DNA from: Lophius americanus
Lineage: Eukaryota > Chordata > Actinopteri > Lophiiformes > Lophiidae
DNA length: 64,000 nt
Assembly (NCBI GenBank): GCA_037951165.1
Contig: JBBDHG010000112.1
Coordinates: 5,328,501 to 5,392,500, forward strand
Direction of reading: 5' to 3'
A program made the translations under genes and the position numbers. Below, piece by piece: positions 47,441 to 59,113 of this stretch; positions within the stretch are counted from its first letter, which is position 1; each line of letters opens with the position of its first letter. The notes beneath the pieces are model-generated. The model was not told where the DNA came from. It searched no databases and saw only the letters and a program-made list of their open reading frames with translations.

Positions 47441-47999
47441 ACTCTGTTCTGGTCAATGTCTAAACAGATCGTTTATGAACCGCAGACCACTTTAATATTG
47501 ACAGTAATCTTGCAGACTGGCTAATCGGGATGAGTTGTTAATCATGACAGGAATACATATATCCTCCTTATAATCGAATCAGTGTGTGAATCAGGAGGAG
47601 CCCTGGGCTTGCAATAAGATTGTCCTATTGACAGGTGATGTATGACAGCCACACCTGAAGTCTTTTCCTTAACAGCAGTTCCTTTGGGCAGTTTAGGTTG
47701 GAGATATGAGGAGGTTTGGGCAACGAGTTAGAAATTAGATGCTTGGCATGAGATTCCTAAGCAAAGACAGAAAAGGCAATTGGGAAGAAAGGAGAAAGTT
47801 TGCAGCACATTCTGACAATAAGTGGAGGATCACCTGTGGTCGATGTAGATAAGGGGATGCGATGAAAGGTGTGGAGGGGCCACAAACACACGTACACAGA
47901 GAAGAGGTTAAGGGAACTTTGGAGAAGCCGTGAAAAACAAAGCAGACACTAATGAGGGGGATTAATGAGTCAAGGAAGGGCCGTGAAAATTCATTAATT
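47441..47999. other. Non-coding region; no gene seen
   Basis: No recognised element. Purine-rich from about 47700 to 47970. Confidence 0.5.
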
Positions 48000-48150
48000 C
48001 ATTCATTGTCTGTACCCGCGTATCCTGTTCAGGGTAGCATGGGGGCTGGAGCCAATCCCAGCTGACATTGGGTGTGAAGCAGGGTACACCCTCCAATCTG
48101 TCATTTTATGACAATGCCAACATAAAGATGAAATAGAAAAAAACCATCAA
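48000..48150 (+). repeat. Family A repeat, left half (split copy)
   Basis: Reads attcattcattgtctgtaccc, tatcctgttcagggtagcatgggggctggagcc, cccagctgacattgggtgtg and gtacaccctccaatctgtc. It then continues, diverged, to gccaacataaagatgaaata...aaaccat, where family B begins. Confidence 0.8.
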
Positions 48151-48747
48151 AACTAGAACTATGCTATCATCCCCAACAGCAAGAGTTTATCAGCAAAAAA
48201 GTCCCAATCGCCTGCATAAAAATTCTCAATGTTAAGTCTGAAAAACAGTGTTTATTGTTAAAAGCTCCCCCTTGTGAGTGAAATATGAACTACTATGATA
48301 AAATATGATATTTACAGGATAGATCTCCCCTTGTCAACTATTATTACTGGTAATTCAGACCAGCACTTAGGAAGTTATGTCGAAAAACCACCACAAAGCG
48401 CCCCCTAGTGAGGGAAATAGTGCATATTTGGATAATTTATGATATGTAGGCTATTAGATAGACCTCGAGTAGATTTATTTGCACCAAATAAAGGTTAAAT
48501 CGGATCAACGGTTGAGAAATCCTGGCCTGAAACTTTTGGAAATAAAGACCACCCTATTGTCGGAAATATACATCCGACCTTCAACAAATCAATCCAGCTC
48601 TTCCTCGCACTAAGATCTATAAGGTTATAAAAAATTTGAAAATGATCCATGAAATCATTTTCTAGGTATTGGGAAAACATGAAAGATGCGCCCGCGGCGG
48701 ATGCGACGATGAGCATTTCATAATATCCCAGACTTTTCGTAAATAAA
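48151..48747 (+). mobile_element. Family B repeat inserted in family A
   Basis: It begins aactagaactatgctatcatcc and aacagcaagagtttatcagc. Internal modules are marked by agctcccccttgtgagtg and gcgccccctagtgagg, with tcggatcaacggttgagaaat between. It ends gcatttcataatatcccagacttttcgtaaat. The order and orientation equal the copy at 35696, but it is about 290 bp shorter. The family A sequence resumes at once on the right. Confidence 0.82.
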
Positions 48748-48865
48748 ATCATTTTCACACCAACGGATAGTCACAGAGTCCACAGTTCACCCACGTTACA
48801 CGTTCTTGGACATTAGGAGAAATCAGGAGCAACCAGAGGGAATCCACAGGAGTCATGTCATTTCA
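48748..48865 (+). repeat. Family A repeat, right half (split copy)
   Basis: Reads tttcacaccaacggatagtc, agagtccacagttcacccac, gttcttggacattaggag and gcaaccagagggaatccacagg. This is the part of family A that normally follows the aaccattcac block. Confidence 0.75.
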
Positions 48866-50232
48866 ACGAATCAAGGTTTGCAAAGTTTAATCAGTTACCA
48901 TCTGCGCCTGTTAATTCAATATACTTTTAAAACAATGTAGGTTGATACAATTAAAAAGTTTCATTTTAAATTACATGTTGTATACACTGATTTTGTGTTT
49001 TGTATATAATATGTCATATTAACTAATAAGTATTTCTATCTTTATGCAGTCGCACTGCTCCAGCCAAGCAGTCTTTGGGGAGCAATATGTGTTTGAAATA
49101 TAATTGCCTTTGCTGTTCTGTTCTCAGCGGAACACAATGATCTGAGGTAACGGTTCCTCTAATGAAGCCAAACTGAACTTCAGTCTAGCTTTGGGAAGAG
49201 ATTTTTTTTTATCTTGCTCTTAAGATCATACGTTTAAAAAATGTAGAAAAAAATACCCTCCGATCTCGATTTTAGCAGAAAGAATACCGATTCATATGGT
49301 ATTAAGAGCAGTTGACTAATGTTATAAAAAAAAAAAAACGTGTGAAAATAAAAAACATCTTAAGTGATGATTTCAATCACAAAAGGTATTCCCCCAGAAC
49401 GCACACATCCTAACCAGGCAAACGTGCCCTTCCTAAAACCCCGCCATTACCAGACTCATCAGCAGGCTCAGAGCAGGCCTACGACCCACTGTGGAGATTA
49501 TATAGTTCACATAGCCTCTCCCTGGTTTCACACCTCGATCAAGGAAATCAATTAAAAAGTGAAGGATGGATTTGTACCCTTTTCTTCACTCTTTTATCTA
49601 AAGGTAACAAATCCAAAGAGGATGTAAAGGAAAAGTACAACCTTACAAAATTAACCCGGAATAACAAACCAAAAAGACCATGAAATACAAAACCATGTCC
49701 CGTTTGCCTTTGACTTTTCTCCAGCTGTACGTCTGTAGTTCACCATCATGTCAACCCCAGTACTACTGAGGGGAACAGTGAGGAGCAATTTTCACATCTG
49801 AGAGCTGCTCTCCATACCAAATCAAACAAAGGGTAGAAGTTAAGCCATGGACAGGAATGGCGTTTTTCTCCAGACCTTTCAGCGTTTCTGGACTTTGCAC
49901 CGGCAACAGAACAGACTTGGATTAACAGAGCATGAATTATTTATAGAATCTCAGCAGGCATAGACTCATGACCTGTAGCCGCAGTCGGCCACAGCAGTTA
50001 TCAAACCCTTACTGTTTCCATTCTGACTTCAGGTGAATCAAATCTTGGATGGACACAAATTGATTATTGTTGTTTTAGATGATTAAAGAGCCATTTACTT
50101 AAAGCTTGTGAGTAATTGCCTTTTAATTGCAGTTCAATTAGAATAATCTTAAGAACTTTGTTTACATCTTTGTGTAGTTGTAATAATTTGATCATAAAAC
50201 AATCCATCATATCATTCCTTTCCATTACAGTG

Positions 50233-50257
50233 GACGCTCTGAGTCACTCAGAGCGTC
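50233..50257. repeat. 25-bp palindrome with AP-1-like core
   Basis: Arms gacgctctgagt and actcagagcgtc are perfect complements around a single central c. The centre contains tgagtca, the AP-1 consensus, at 50240-50246. Confidence 0.9.
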
Positions 50258-50747
50258 TCCAAAGCCGAAGGTCATTTTGGGTGTTTCTGATCTGCAGATG
50301 TTAGTACCTAACAATGTTGCTATTAGAATGGACGGCCTGTGAATCAGTGACCAGGTCAAGGGCACTGATGGCTTATGGGTGCACAAGGCTCATTAATGGA
50401 GGTGTGGAGCAAATGCTAGCACAATCTACAGAACAGCTATTGTAACAAAAATCGCTTAAAAAAAGTCACCCCTTGTTTTTAAAGATAGTGTGCACAATTC
50501 AATTCAGTAGTGGTCTGTCTACTTGTAGACCCGTCAGAGTGCTCACGTTGAGTCCGATACAGAAAAGCTATTACAATGAGCAAATCAGCATCACAACTAG
50601 ACCACAGAACGCTGGATCAAGTTAGCCTGGTCTAATAAATCAAATTCTTTTACATGATTTTAATGGTTCGTGTTCACATGCATTGCATACCTGAGTAAGA
50701 TATTAGAACCGGGTGCACTATGAGAAGAAGGTGAGATGGGGCCTCAT

Positions 50748-50850
50748 ATCCAAGTTGACCCCACCCTTACCTGGACTTAAAGGATCTGCCACCTTGCTGT
50801 CTTGGTTACAGATAAAAGAGATCCTTTTAGAGATCTTGCTTTGCTGTATC
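50748..50850 (+). repeat. Dispersed repeat fragment
   Basis: Reads gttgaccccacccttacctggacttaaaggatctgccacc...ctgtcttggttacagat. It resembles the same recurring fish repeat as 28084-28160. Remembered similarity only. Confidence 0.4.
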
Positions 50851-51690
50851 AGAGCTGCTCTAATTCAGGAGAATGTACAAGATTTAGGCAGGAAGTTATT
50901 TTTAGTATTGGAGAATGGGGAATCCTCCGAATCCCAAGTATCCCAGTTAGTCATGAGCCTCTTCAACAAAGCCATACCAAACCGACTAAGCATCAAATAA
51001 TCTGAACTAAGGGGATGTGGTTAAGTAAGAAAACTGATGAACAGAACTTATGCAGATGTTGCCCGCAAGAATTTCCCTCTTTGCTGTTACTGTTGTTGTT
51101 TTGGGCTTACACGTCTCTGTCATCATCCAGCACCCTCTCAGAGGACTGATACCAATCCTCAGAGCTGTAGAAATGTAAAATGGAATATTCCTTAGTTCAC
51201 TGCCAGCATATCATTACCACACATCCGTAAAGAAAGAAATAAAGGAAGGAAAGGTCACACATCATTGAGCCCTTTCTACAGAAACTCCTTCCGACATTTC
51301 CTCTGATGCTTCTCTACACATCTGCCCGTTTCCATTTAACCTCCTCGGCTCTCCGTTTGACAAAAGGCCTCTTCCTCAAATCCTTGCTGTCAACTGGCTG
51401 TCACCTGTTTTCACTTTCTATTTACTATGTGTTTTGTCACCTCCTGAAAGTTAAGCCCTATCACTCCACTGACACCGCCTATGCTCCCCCACGTTATGGA
51501 TCACATTATCCAGGATGCCTAGACCTTTACAAGCAAAGCACACAAGCATCCATCATGCAGCCGGGTGGTGTTTGTGGAAGGCTAACGGCTTGAGAAATGC
51601 TGTTGATCTTATAATGAAAAAGGATTGGAAAGGTTGGTATAGTTGAACAGTATCACAGGAAGAGCACTCCATGTTTCATGAAGTGTTGCT

Positions 51691-51719
51691 GGTTTGTTGC
51701 TTCACTTCACGAGGAGAAT
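51691..51719. repeat. Target-site duplication, left copy
   Basis: ggtttgttgcttcacttc followed by acgaggagaat. It matches 51958-51986 at 27 of 29 positions and flanks the LINE tail. Confidence 0.85.
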
Positions 51720-51957
51720 ATATATTTATATATACACATTAATACATATATATATAAATGTATATAGCCTGTACACAGGAACATCTCGATTGGTTTATAG
51801 CTTCTATATATGTTTATTTCCTTGTCCATTTAATTTAAAATTATTTATATGACGTTCGTACTGTGAGAGCTCAGCTAACCGGAGTCAAATTCCTTGTTTG
51901 CATATACATGGCAAATACAGCTGATTCTGATCCTGATTTTGATTCTGATTCATGGTT
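51720..51957 (+). mobile_element. 5'-truncated LINE 3' end with (GATTCT)n-type tail
   Basis: An AT-rich 5' part is followed by gtactgtgagagctcagctaaccggagtcaaattccttg, then gcatatacatggcaaatacagctgattctgatcctgatttt and a closing gattctgattc. This is the usual 3' terminus of fish CR1/L2-type LINEs, which end in short tandem repeats instead of poly(A). Only about 240 bp was inserted, so no coding sequence remains. The 29-bp flanking duplication proves insertion by target-primed reverse transcription. Confidence 0.88.
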
Positions 51958-51986
51958 GGTTTGTTGCTTCACTTCCAGAGGAGAAT
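51958..51986. repeat. Target-site duplication, right copy
   Basis: ggtttgttgcttcacttc followed by cagaggagaat, the partner of 51691-51719. Confidence 0.85.
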
Positions 51987-54119
51987 TCTTTAAACTTTTC
52001 TCTTTTACTTTGCAAACAGACAAAAGAGTCAGGAAAACAAAATAAATGATTACACATTTGCACTGAGGTAATGCTTATACAATGGTAGGGGAAATCTGTA
52101 ATAGCTTTGAAAACATTTTGCAGTTGTTGGATACTCTAACATCAGTTCAATTTCATCCCATTGATATTCAGGGGAGGGCTGACTGAGAGTTTAAATAATT
52201 ACCCTTGAAAGGAGGCAAATGTTCTTCATTCAAAAGACAGCGTGTTGTTCACTGAACCGTGTAAAGATCCTGCCACCGTCCTAGAACTACTACACTAATA
52301 ATTACATTCGGCTTTCATCAAGATCTCTCACATTTTGGTACGGTTGTAAAATGTGGCATCCTCGACAAAGGGGAGCCGCGGCCTGCCGCGGAAGAAATAG
52401 CTGCGCCTAGACAGATTGCAGCTGTAGAAAGTTCATGCATCGCTAGACACAATTATAAACTACCGCAGCAAATCCAGCTTGCTGAGAAAAAAAGGATTTA
52501 AATTGTGTTTACTGTAGTCTTGTTGAGTAGACACCATTTAAAGGTATGCCATGTACGTTATTCATCATTCTGTCACATTCTGTCATTCCGTTTATCCATT
52601 AGCTCGCTGAGAATTGATGATAATGAACCATATTTTGTAATGAATAATTGGTAGTTAACCTGATAAAAAAAACACATTACATCAAATAATGTTTTTATTT
52701 CTCTTCAAAAACACATCAATGCTTGTAAAATTGAGCCTTGGGGGGGCCGGGGGCGTTGCTAAAGTCATTCCTGAGCCGCTCTCTGCATCTCCGTTCTGTA
52801 TCTCAGAAAGAAGACTAGCAACAGGCAGAAGCTGCATCAGGAACACTTATCATCGTTAATTATTCTTGGGGCATAATTACATAATTACATAATTCATTCA
52901 GTACAATAAATGGAACGAGTAAGAACCTTTTGATTATTCTTATGGATTGAAAACTTGAAGGCAAATATGAATGTCGAGCGTTCTTTACCAGACATGGGTC
53001 TCACTCTATAATAAGACGACCCTTATTAAGGATTTATGAATAGTTTATAGTTTAGTATTAGGTTGGCAATACCTTGTAAATAATTAATAAAGCAACTTAT
53101 AGTACATGTTTCCACAACTAATGCAGGGTCGCTATTTGGAAAGTAACAGGTCCCTGTCACACTTCTTTTTTTTAAAAATAAACCAGTTGTAAACCACTCA
53201 TAAACACTTAATAAGAGAAGTCTTACTCCACACTGGCACATTTAAAACATTACTCCATTATTTTTGCCACTTCATCATTTACTGGGCCACCATGACTAAC
53301 ATTGCTTTGCAGATCTCCTTTGCTGCTCACCATGCCCTACTCCACAAACACTCATGGGTGTTTTACCTTCACCCTTCAAGGGTCCCTTTATCAATTGGTT
53401 CTGGGGAACATGGGTGTTGCAGATATTGGACCTTTTGGTCAATAGAAAGTTTCTTTCATTACTTGGCCACCCAACAGCCAAGACTCTTGCAGCAAATGAC
53501 CCACTGTAGGCAGGCTTGTAGATATGAAGGCAATCCGTGTCTGAAACAGATGAAAGGAGAGTTAATGGTGATGCGAGAGGAGGACAGAGCCAGGCAAAAA
53601 AGGTAGAAGATGAAAAATGTCGAGTTATATAAAGGTAGTATGAGGGATGAATACTGCGAACTGGGTTTAGAGAGGTTATGACTCGAGGATTCGACCCAGG
53701 AGTGAGAGATGGTTCAGAGATGGAGTCACAATAGCTTGTGGTGATATGAATAGTTAATATGAAGCATTTCTGTTATCAGTTTATCGCTCCTCATCCTCGT
53801 TTTCTGACACTTTCATCATTACTCCTCTTATTGCTTTAGTTAACTGGCATCTGTAAAGCCAAGATTATTCGCTAAAGCTGAAAGATGGTCACTGAAGAGA
53901 ATGATGCAAATACATGAACGATTCAATTGACTATGTTTAAGATTATCTTTTTCAATTGAAGTAAACTTCATAGTTTGTACTGAAGATGTTAGAGGATACT
54001 AGTTTCCTTGGCAAAACCTGTTTAGGCACGGTGGCTTGCATTTGATATACAATCTACCATATGTAATTTGTATTTCAGTAATAGAGCCAATCAGTCAAAA
54101 ATATATTAAACAATTGGTA
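51987..54119. other. Non-coding region; no gene seen
   Basis: No exon is supported. It holds a small CpG-rich spot near 52370-52450 with two ccgcgg words, an 8-bp tandem (ataattac) at 52873-52894, and an open frame at 53292-53606 without recognisable domain or splice context. Confidence 0.5.
52873..52894. repeat. 8-bp tandem repeat
   Basis: ataattac, 2.75 copies. Confidence 0.85.
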
Positions 54120-54800
54120 AATTTTATCATTTGAACCTTTTTGATTTTGCTTCGCAGGAACTATCTTCTATAGGTATAAAAAGTTTCATTCTAAAAGTTC
54201 ATATTTTACTCACTAGGAGGAGATTTTATAAAAACACTGTATTCCGGATATACCTATTTGATTTTGCTTCACAGGAGACTCTCGCTTATTGACCTGATAT
54301 CACAAGTTATTATATTCCTGAAAAAAATGATGGACTCGTCATTGCCGCCACCGCTGAAGCTCTTTCGTGCTCATGCGATAATTCAAAAGTATTTCAATTA
54401 TCATTTTACAATTTTATACCCCCAGAATCCTTAGTTTGAGGAAGAATTGGATTGATTTCGGGAACGGTCAGTTATATATTTCGGACATTAAGAGGAACTT
54501 TATCTCTCAAAGTGTTCGGGGCATCATTTCTCAACCGTTGGTCCAATTTATGACAGAATTTGGTGCATATGAATCGACTCAAGGAGCTGTAGCGTCAATA
54601 TATATAATAATTAAATTTAATATCTGGTATTTTACTCACTAATGGGAACTTTTCTATATGAAAAACATTGTTTTAGACATATCTTCACGTTTCATTTGAG
54701 GAGATCAATCAGTGGTATTACTTGTACAATGCAGGGGATTAGTGGACTTTTTCGGGGACATAGCTTTGCTGTTTTGGACGACAGCTTAAGCCCAGTTTTA
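54120..54800 (-). mobile_element. Family B repeat copy (compound)
   Basis: A module at 54158-54255 (ttttactcactaggaggaga and acactgtattccgg) precedes a fuller copy. That copy runs from atgatggactcgtcattgcc at 54327 through gcgataattcaaaagt, gtttgaggaagaattgg, tttctcaaccgttggtcc, gcatatgaatcgactcaagg and ttttactcactaatggg. It ends cttttcggggacatagctttgctgttttggacgacagc at 54752-54789, the degenerate terminal hairpin. This layout suggests two joined copies or an internal rearrangement. Confidence 0.8.
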
Positions 54801-55257
54801 AGATTTGGATCTGAAAACTAACAGACACAAGAGATTTTTTTGAACACATGATAAGAATTTTTTCGATTCAGGAGTAATATCTTTCATTATGCAAAGGTAA
54901 TGATTGGAATATCTGAGACTGTAAGCAAGGAGATATTTTATTTCATAAGCCTGAACTCTTTTTGTTTATCCAGGCAATATTTGCCAGACAAATGTGGTAA
55001 TGGAAATGCTCATAAATACATAATACATGATGGTAATGAACGTAGCCCCAGGCTGGATTTTCTCCTTTTACCGCTCCTCTTATCAGAGCTAGATTATACT
55101 ATAAGGCCCCTGGTTGAGTCGTTCTCTCTCTCGCTCCTGCTTTTCCCCGGTCAAAGCGTCCCTTCTACTTCCTTCTCGTGGTCTTACCATGAACAGCCCT
55201 TTACTTACAGCAGTAGTTTACAGAATGCTGCGGCTTTGCCTGCATTTTACAGCTGCT
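54801..55257. other. Spacer between two family B copies; no gene seen
   Basis: No recognised element. The plus frame at 54900-55286 enters the next family B copy and has no domain. Confidence 0.45.
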
Positions 55258-56012
55258 GTTATATCTCCGAAAAGTCTGGGATATAATGGAATCCTCATAG
55301 ACCTTCGTGTGAGGAAGAACCGAAGGGTTTTTAGGAAAGTTCGATTAAATATTTCTGACCCTAGGGGGAGCTTTATCTCCAAAATTGTCTGGCCATAATT
55401 TCTTAACCGTCTGACTTAGTCCAAACTCGGTGCATATGTTTCGACTTGATGAGATCTTTCATGTTACAAAAAACACTGTTTCCAGCACTTAACGCAAAAA
55501 TATTGAATGGATTATTTGATTTAACACCTAAGTAGACCTTAGTGCAAAGAAGAACTCGGTTGATTCTGGGAAAGGTTGGAAAGAAGAGGGAAGATTAAAA
55601 GGGAACTATTTGGGCCGTAAATTCTCAACCGTTGGTGTGATTTTGTCCATATTATCCGACTCAAGGAGAACTATCTTCTGTAGGTATAAACAGTTTCATT
55701 CTAAAAGTTGATATTTTACTCACTAGGAGGAGATTTTGTAAAAACACTGTATTCCGGACATACCTCAAAAACTTTAATGGGGCGACCTTTGAGCGAGAAA
55801 AGAAACTCATGGATTTTGGGAACTGCTATAGTCAAAATTTTGGTGCATATGAATCGACTCTAGGAGATCTATCTCGTACATATGTTATATTTTGCCATAT
55901 TTTTTATCTAATTGTTCATTATTTACTCAATTTAGGGAGCTTATAGGAGAAGAGCATTGCAAACTTTTCGGGGATATACCCTTGCTGCTGGGGACGACAG
56001 TGTAAGTCTAGT
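55258..56012 (-). mobile_element. Family B repeat, both ends present
   Basis: It starts tgttatatctccgaaaagtctgggatata at 55258 and ends cttttcggggatatacccttgctgctggggacgacag at 55961-55999. Both inverted terminal blocks and the outer hairpin side are seen. Internal features are ccctagggggagcttta, ttcttaaccgtctgac, a module at 55668-55765 almost identical to 54158-54255, and gcatatgaatcgactctagg. Length is about 755 bp. No coding capacity. Confidence 0.85.
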
Positions 56013-57049
56013 TGTTGTGTGAGTTTGTCGGACTAAAATCACATTTTATTATCTTGTTTGTATTTTTTTTTTACAGTTTTTAGGTTCACAGTGTTTAGGT
56101 AACTTTGTCTGCACATGTTGAATATTAGGTAACAGTATAGCCATAGCCTGCCACCCCATCAATTAGACTCAGCCAACAGTGGTACCCTCTATGAATTATC
56201 TGTAGCATTGATACGATCGAAGGATTGAAACTTTATTTCAAGATTCAGAATTGTAGTTTTATATTGCCTTTTAATCACCATGTATTGCTGCCTTTCAGTA
56301 CATCATTCAGATTTGACAAAAAACGAAATTCTTTTACTTCAGGGGTCATAGCAGTCACCAAACCTGTCTATCCAGCTGTCCGTCTGTCTGGCTGTCCCTG
56401 TGTAATCATTTGTTTCTGGTGCATGACTCAAAAACAAATCTATATATTTAAACAAAATTTTGTGCGGACATCCACATGTACTTAAGTTTGACCTTTCAGA
56501 TCTCAGTTGAGGAGCATATCCAAAAAGTGTTCATGAATTTTTTGGAACTTTGCAAACAAATCCCTGAATGGGATCTGTTTGCAAAGTTCCCTAAATATGT
56601 GCATTTTCTAATATTTGTTTGCATTTCTAATATTGGTAAAATGTCCTAGGGCTTGTTCTCAGGTTATTCAGGTTTCTGGAGCATGACTCCAAAGCGTTTT
56701 TTTAAACGTTTTAACCTAAGAACACTTAAAAGTGTTGGTTCTTCCTGTTAACATGGACTGACACTGAGATCTGCTCTTAGGACAAAATGCATTTAAGAAT
56801 TCTAAGAAGAGACTAGTTTGGTTATCAAACGGTTTCTGTGACTTCGCTAATTTGACGTAAGCTCCTGGTGGCAGCTGGCTATAATGGTATTCTAGGTGTC
56901 GCTCTACCCAGCAAAACTCCCCAGCCCATCATGGGGGATCCAGTTGCGTTACCAAGCCATATGAAATATACTGTCCCTCCAGCAAGTTCTGGTTCTACCC
57001 CGGCACAGGGCCGCAGAAGTTAATTAATTCACCACCATTCCGTCAACTA
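56013..57049. other. Non-coding region with a hairpin; no gene seen
   Basis: No exon is recognised. The segment ggcagctggctataatgg near 56870-56885 and its surroundings are non-coding. A strong hairpin lies at 56544-56590. Confidence 0.5.
56544..56590. repeat. Hairpin with 20-bp arms
   Basis: The left arm ggaactttgcaaacaaatcc and the right arm ggatctgtttgcaaagttcc pair at 19 of 20 positions, with a 7-base loop (ctgaatg). It is short for a vertebrate microRNA precursor. Confidence 0.9.
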
Positions 57050-57585
57050 ACAAAGTGCTATAGAGACGCATAGGATGAATTAAAAACAAAAATTTAGAAA
57101 AGAAACTCAATACGTTGAGAGCTCGAGAGAAAGAAATAGGACATCAGAGTGCAACATATAAATGTAAATAAAAGTCAATATAAGAACATGCAAAGATAAG
57201 AAAATAAATATATATCAGACTAAAAGAGGTAATTAAGATCATAAAGAAAGATTATAAATGTGTTTAGAAGCAGCACTAAACATTACGGTTTTAAGGCCTG
57301 GTTTAAATGAGCTAACAGTTTCAGCAGACCTCAGGGTAGCTTTTTTCTACAGTTGAGGAGCTACAAACTAAAAGCCTCCTCCGCTTGTTTGGTTCTGATT
57401 CTGGGAAAACAAACTAAATCCATCCCAGTGGACCTGAGGGGTCTGGATGGCTAACAATACAGAAGTAAATCAGATAAATATTTTGGCTCAAGACCATGTA
57501 TACAAGTAGTAGGATTTTAAAATGTGTCATTTGATGCACAGGAGGCAATTGTATATAACTGAGGCCTGGGGATATGTAAAATAAA
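57050..57585 (+). repeat. Dispersed fish repeat
   Basis: It has aaagtgctatagagacgca, a long A-rich middle, ggtttaaatgagctaacagtttcagcagacctcagg, ttgtttggttctgattctggg, gacctgaggggtctgg, ttttggctcaagaccatg and tttgatgcacaggaggcaa. This order matches an abundant fish repeat I remember. No protein; the class is uncertain. Confidence 0.7.
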
Positions 57586-57589
57586 GTTG

Positions 57590-57629
57590 TGCATTATCTT
57601 ACGTATAAAAAGATACGTAAGATAATGCA
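57590..57629. repeat. Perfect hairpin with 17-bp arms
   Basis: Arms tgcattatcttacgtat and atacgtaagataatgca are exact complements around a 6-base loop (aaaaag). It lies at the edge of the preceding dispersed repeat. Confidence 0.93.
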
Positions 57630-59113
57630 GCTGAGCATATTGCAAGGCTATAGAGATGGTCCTTTTGTTCACAGGTATAGTGAGCTTTAATTTTATTAGT
57701 GTTTAAGATTTTTGTATAAAGTATTTGTTGTTTAAACATTTATTTAAAGACATTTAAGTAAGTTATATAAAATCTGCTCGACACAATTTTAAGCAAAGAT
57801 ATACTAAGATGCTTAAAAAATGAAGTTTTTGCTATGTTGGTTTACAAATGGCACCAAAAATAATGCCGGCCCCTTCAAGCCAATATTAGTCAATTTAAAT
57901 AACAATGTAAAGTATTTCTATCTACGGTGCGATTGCACATTGTAAACCAAATCACATGTCAAATCCACATAACGATTACGATGATATTATATTACAAATA
58001 AATGTATATGTGAACATGGATGTCAACAATAAACAGGAAAACATGGTAAACCCATTCACTGAGGGGGGCAAAAACTAAAAAGTGAGTCGGGGATCGAACC
58101 GAATCAATAGTTCCTGAAAAGCATCATTTATGACAAATCGTTTGTACAGTTATGTGGACTTAAATACCCTCTGTCATTATATATAATTCAGATCAAACAA
58201 AGAATGTAGAAAAAAAATGAACAAATTAGATATCCAATTGAAAATAAAAGCCACATAAACATTTTATTCTTCTTCACTGGATCATTTCTTTGAGTGACCA
58301 CTCATGTGACAGAGTGGTCAGCAACACCAAAATCCCAGCCCCACCCCCTCCTTCCCCCCACAGGCCGACTACATTGAATAAAGGTGAATTGGGACTCTGA
58401 TTTGCCTGTAGGTGTGAATATGAGAATGAATGTTTGTTTCTGTTGACCCTGTGATGAAGTGGAGACTTTATATTTACATGCTGCTTCTTGCCCAAAGTCA
58501 GTTGGGATATGTCCTTGCCCCCACTGTCCTTTACAGGATGAGGGGTTACACCAAATACACATACACACCCCTCACACAAGGGAAAAACCCACACATACAT
58601 CCATTAAGATTCTGCAACTCTTTCACTTCACTCTCTGATTACATTTTGACTAAATGTGCTGTCTCCTTCTGAGCTAATTGGTATTTTCCATTCTTAATTT
58701 GACTGCCTCCAGTCTGTCAACCTGAGTCTCCATAGATTACAAATGCATATTCTGAATTTGCAATCTGGTGACAGCTGAAGACGTTTTGTTCCAGTTTGTG
58801 TGAAATAAGTGAGTCATCTTTGAGAGAGATGAAGCCACGGTGTTTGCCAATGGAGCCAGATGTTCATGTTTAAACAAGTGCTTACATAAGAGGATCCAAT
58901 CAATGGCAGCAGTGGGAAAAAGACAGAAAGGGACGATGAAAGCAAGAAAGGCTCTAAGGATTCAGACGCGATGGTGTTTTTCCTGAACCTGATTTGACTT
59001 GAAATTTCTATTCTGCCCTTTTTTTTAAAAAGTAGACAGCAAGGCCAAAAAGTTTTACCATTTACCAATACCATTGATACTAAAGTTGCCTTTTCAAAAT
59101 CCAAAGGCCTTTC
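57630..59113. other. Non-coding region; no gene seen
   Basis: AT-rich to about 58300, then mixed. Overlapping frames on both strands at 58274-58672 have no recognisable domains. Confidence 0.5.

Larger units (their letters stand above)
48866..51690. other. Non-coding region; no gene seen
   Basis: No recognised exon. Features within are a poly(A) run at 49326-49338, a palindrome at 50233-50257 and a dispersed-repeat fragment at 50748-50850. The C-rich patch at 49395-49560 has an open frame (49364-49555) without any known domain. Confidence 0.5.

Noticed and set aside
53292..53606. 104-codon open frame after an acceptor-like ttgctttgcag
   Set aside because: No domain, no matching donor and no codon bias. 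Treated as chance.
57590..57629. A microRNA precursor
   Set aside because: The arms (17 bp) and loop (6 b) are too short, and a perfect stem is atypical.
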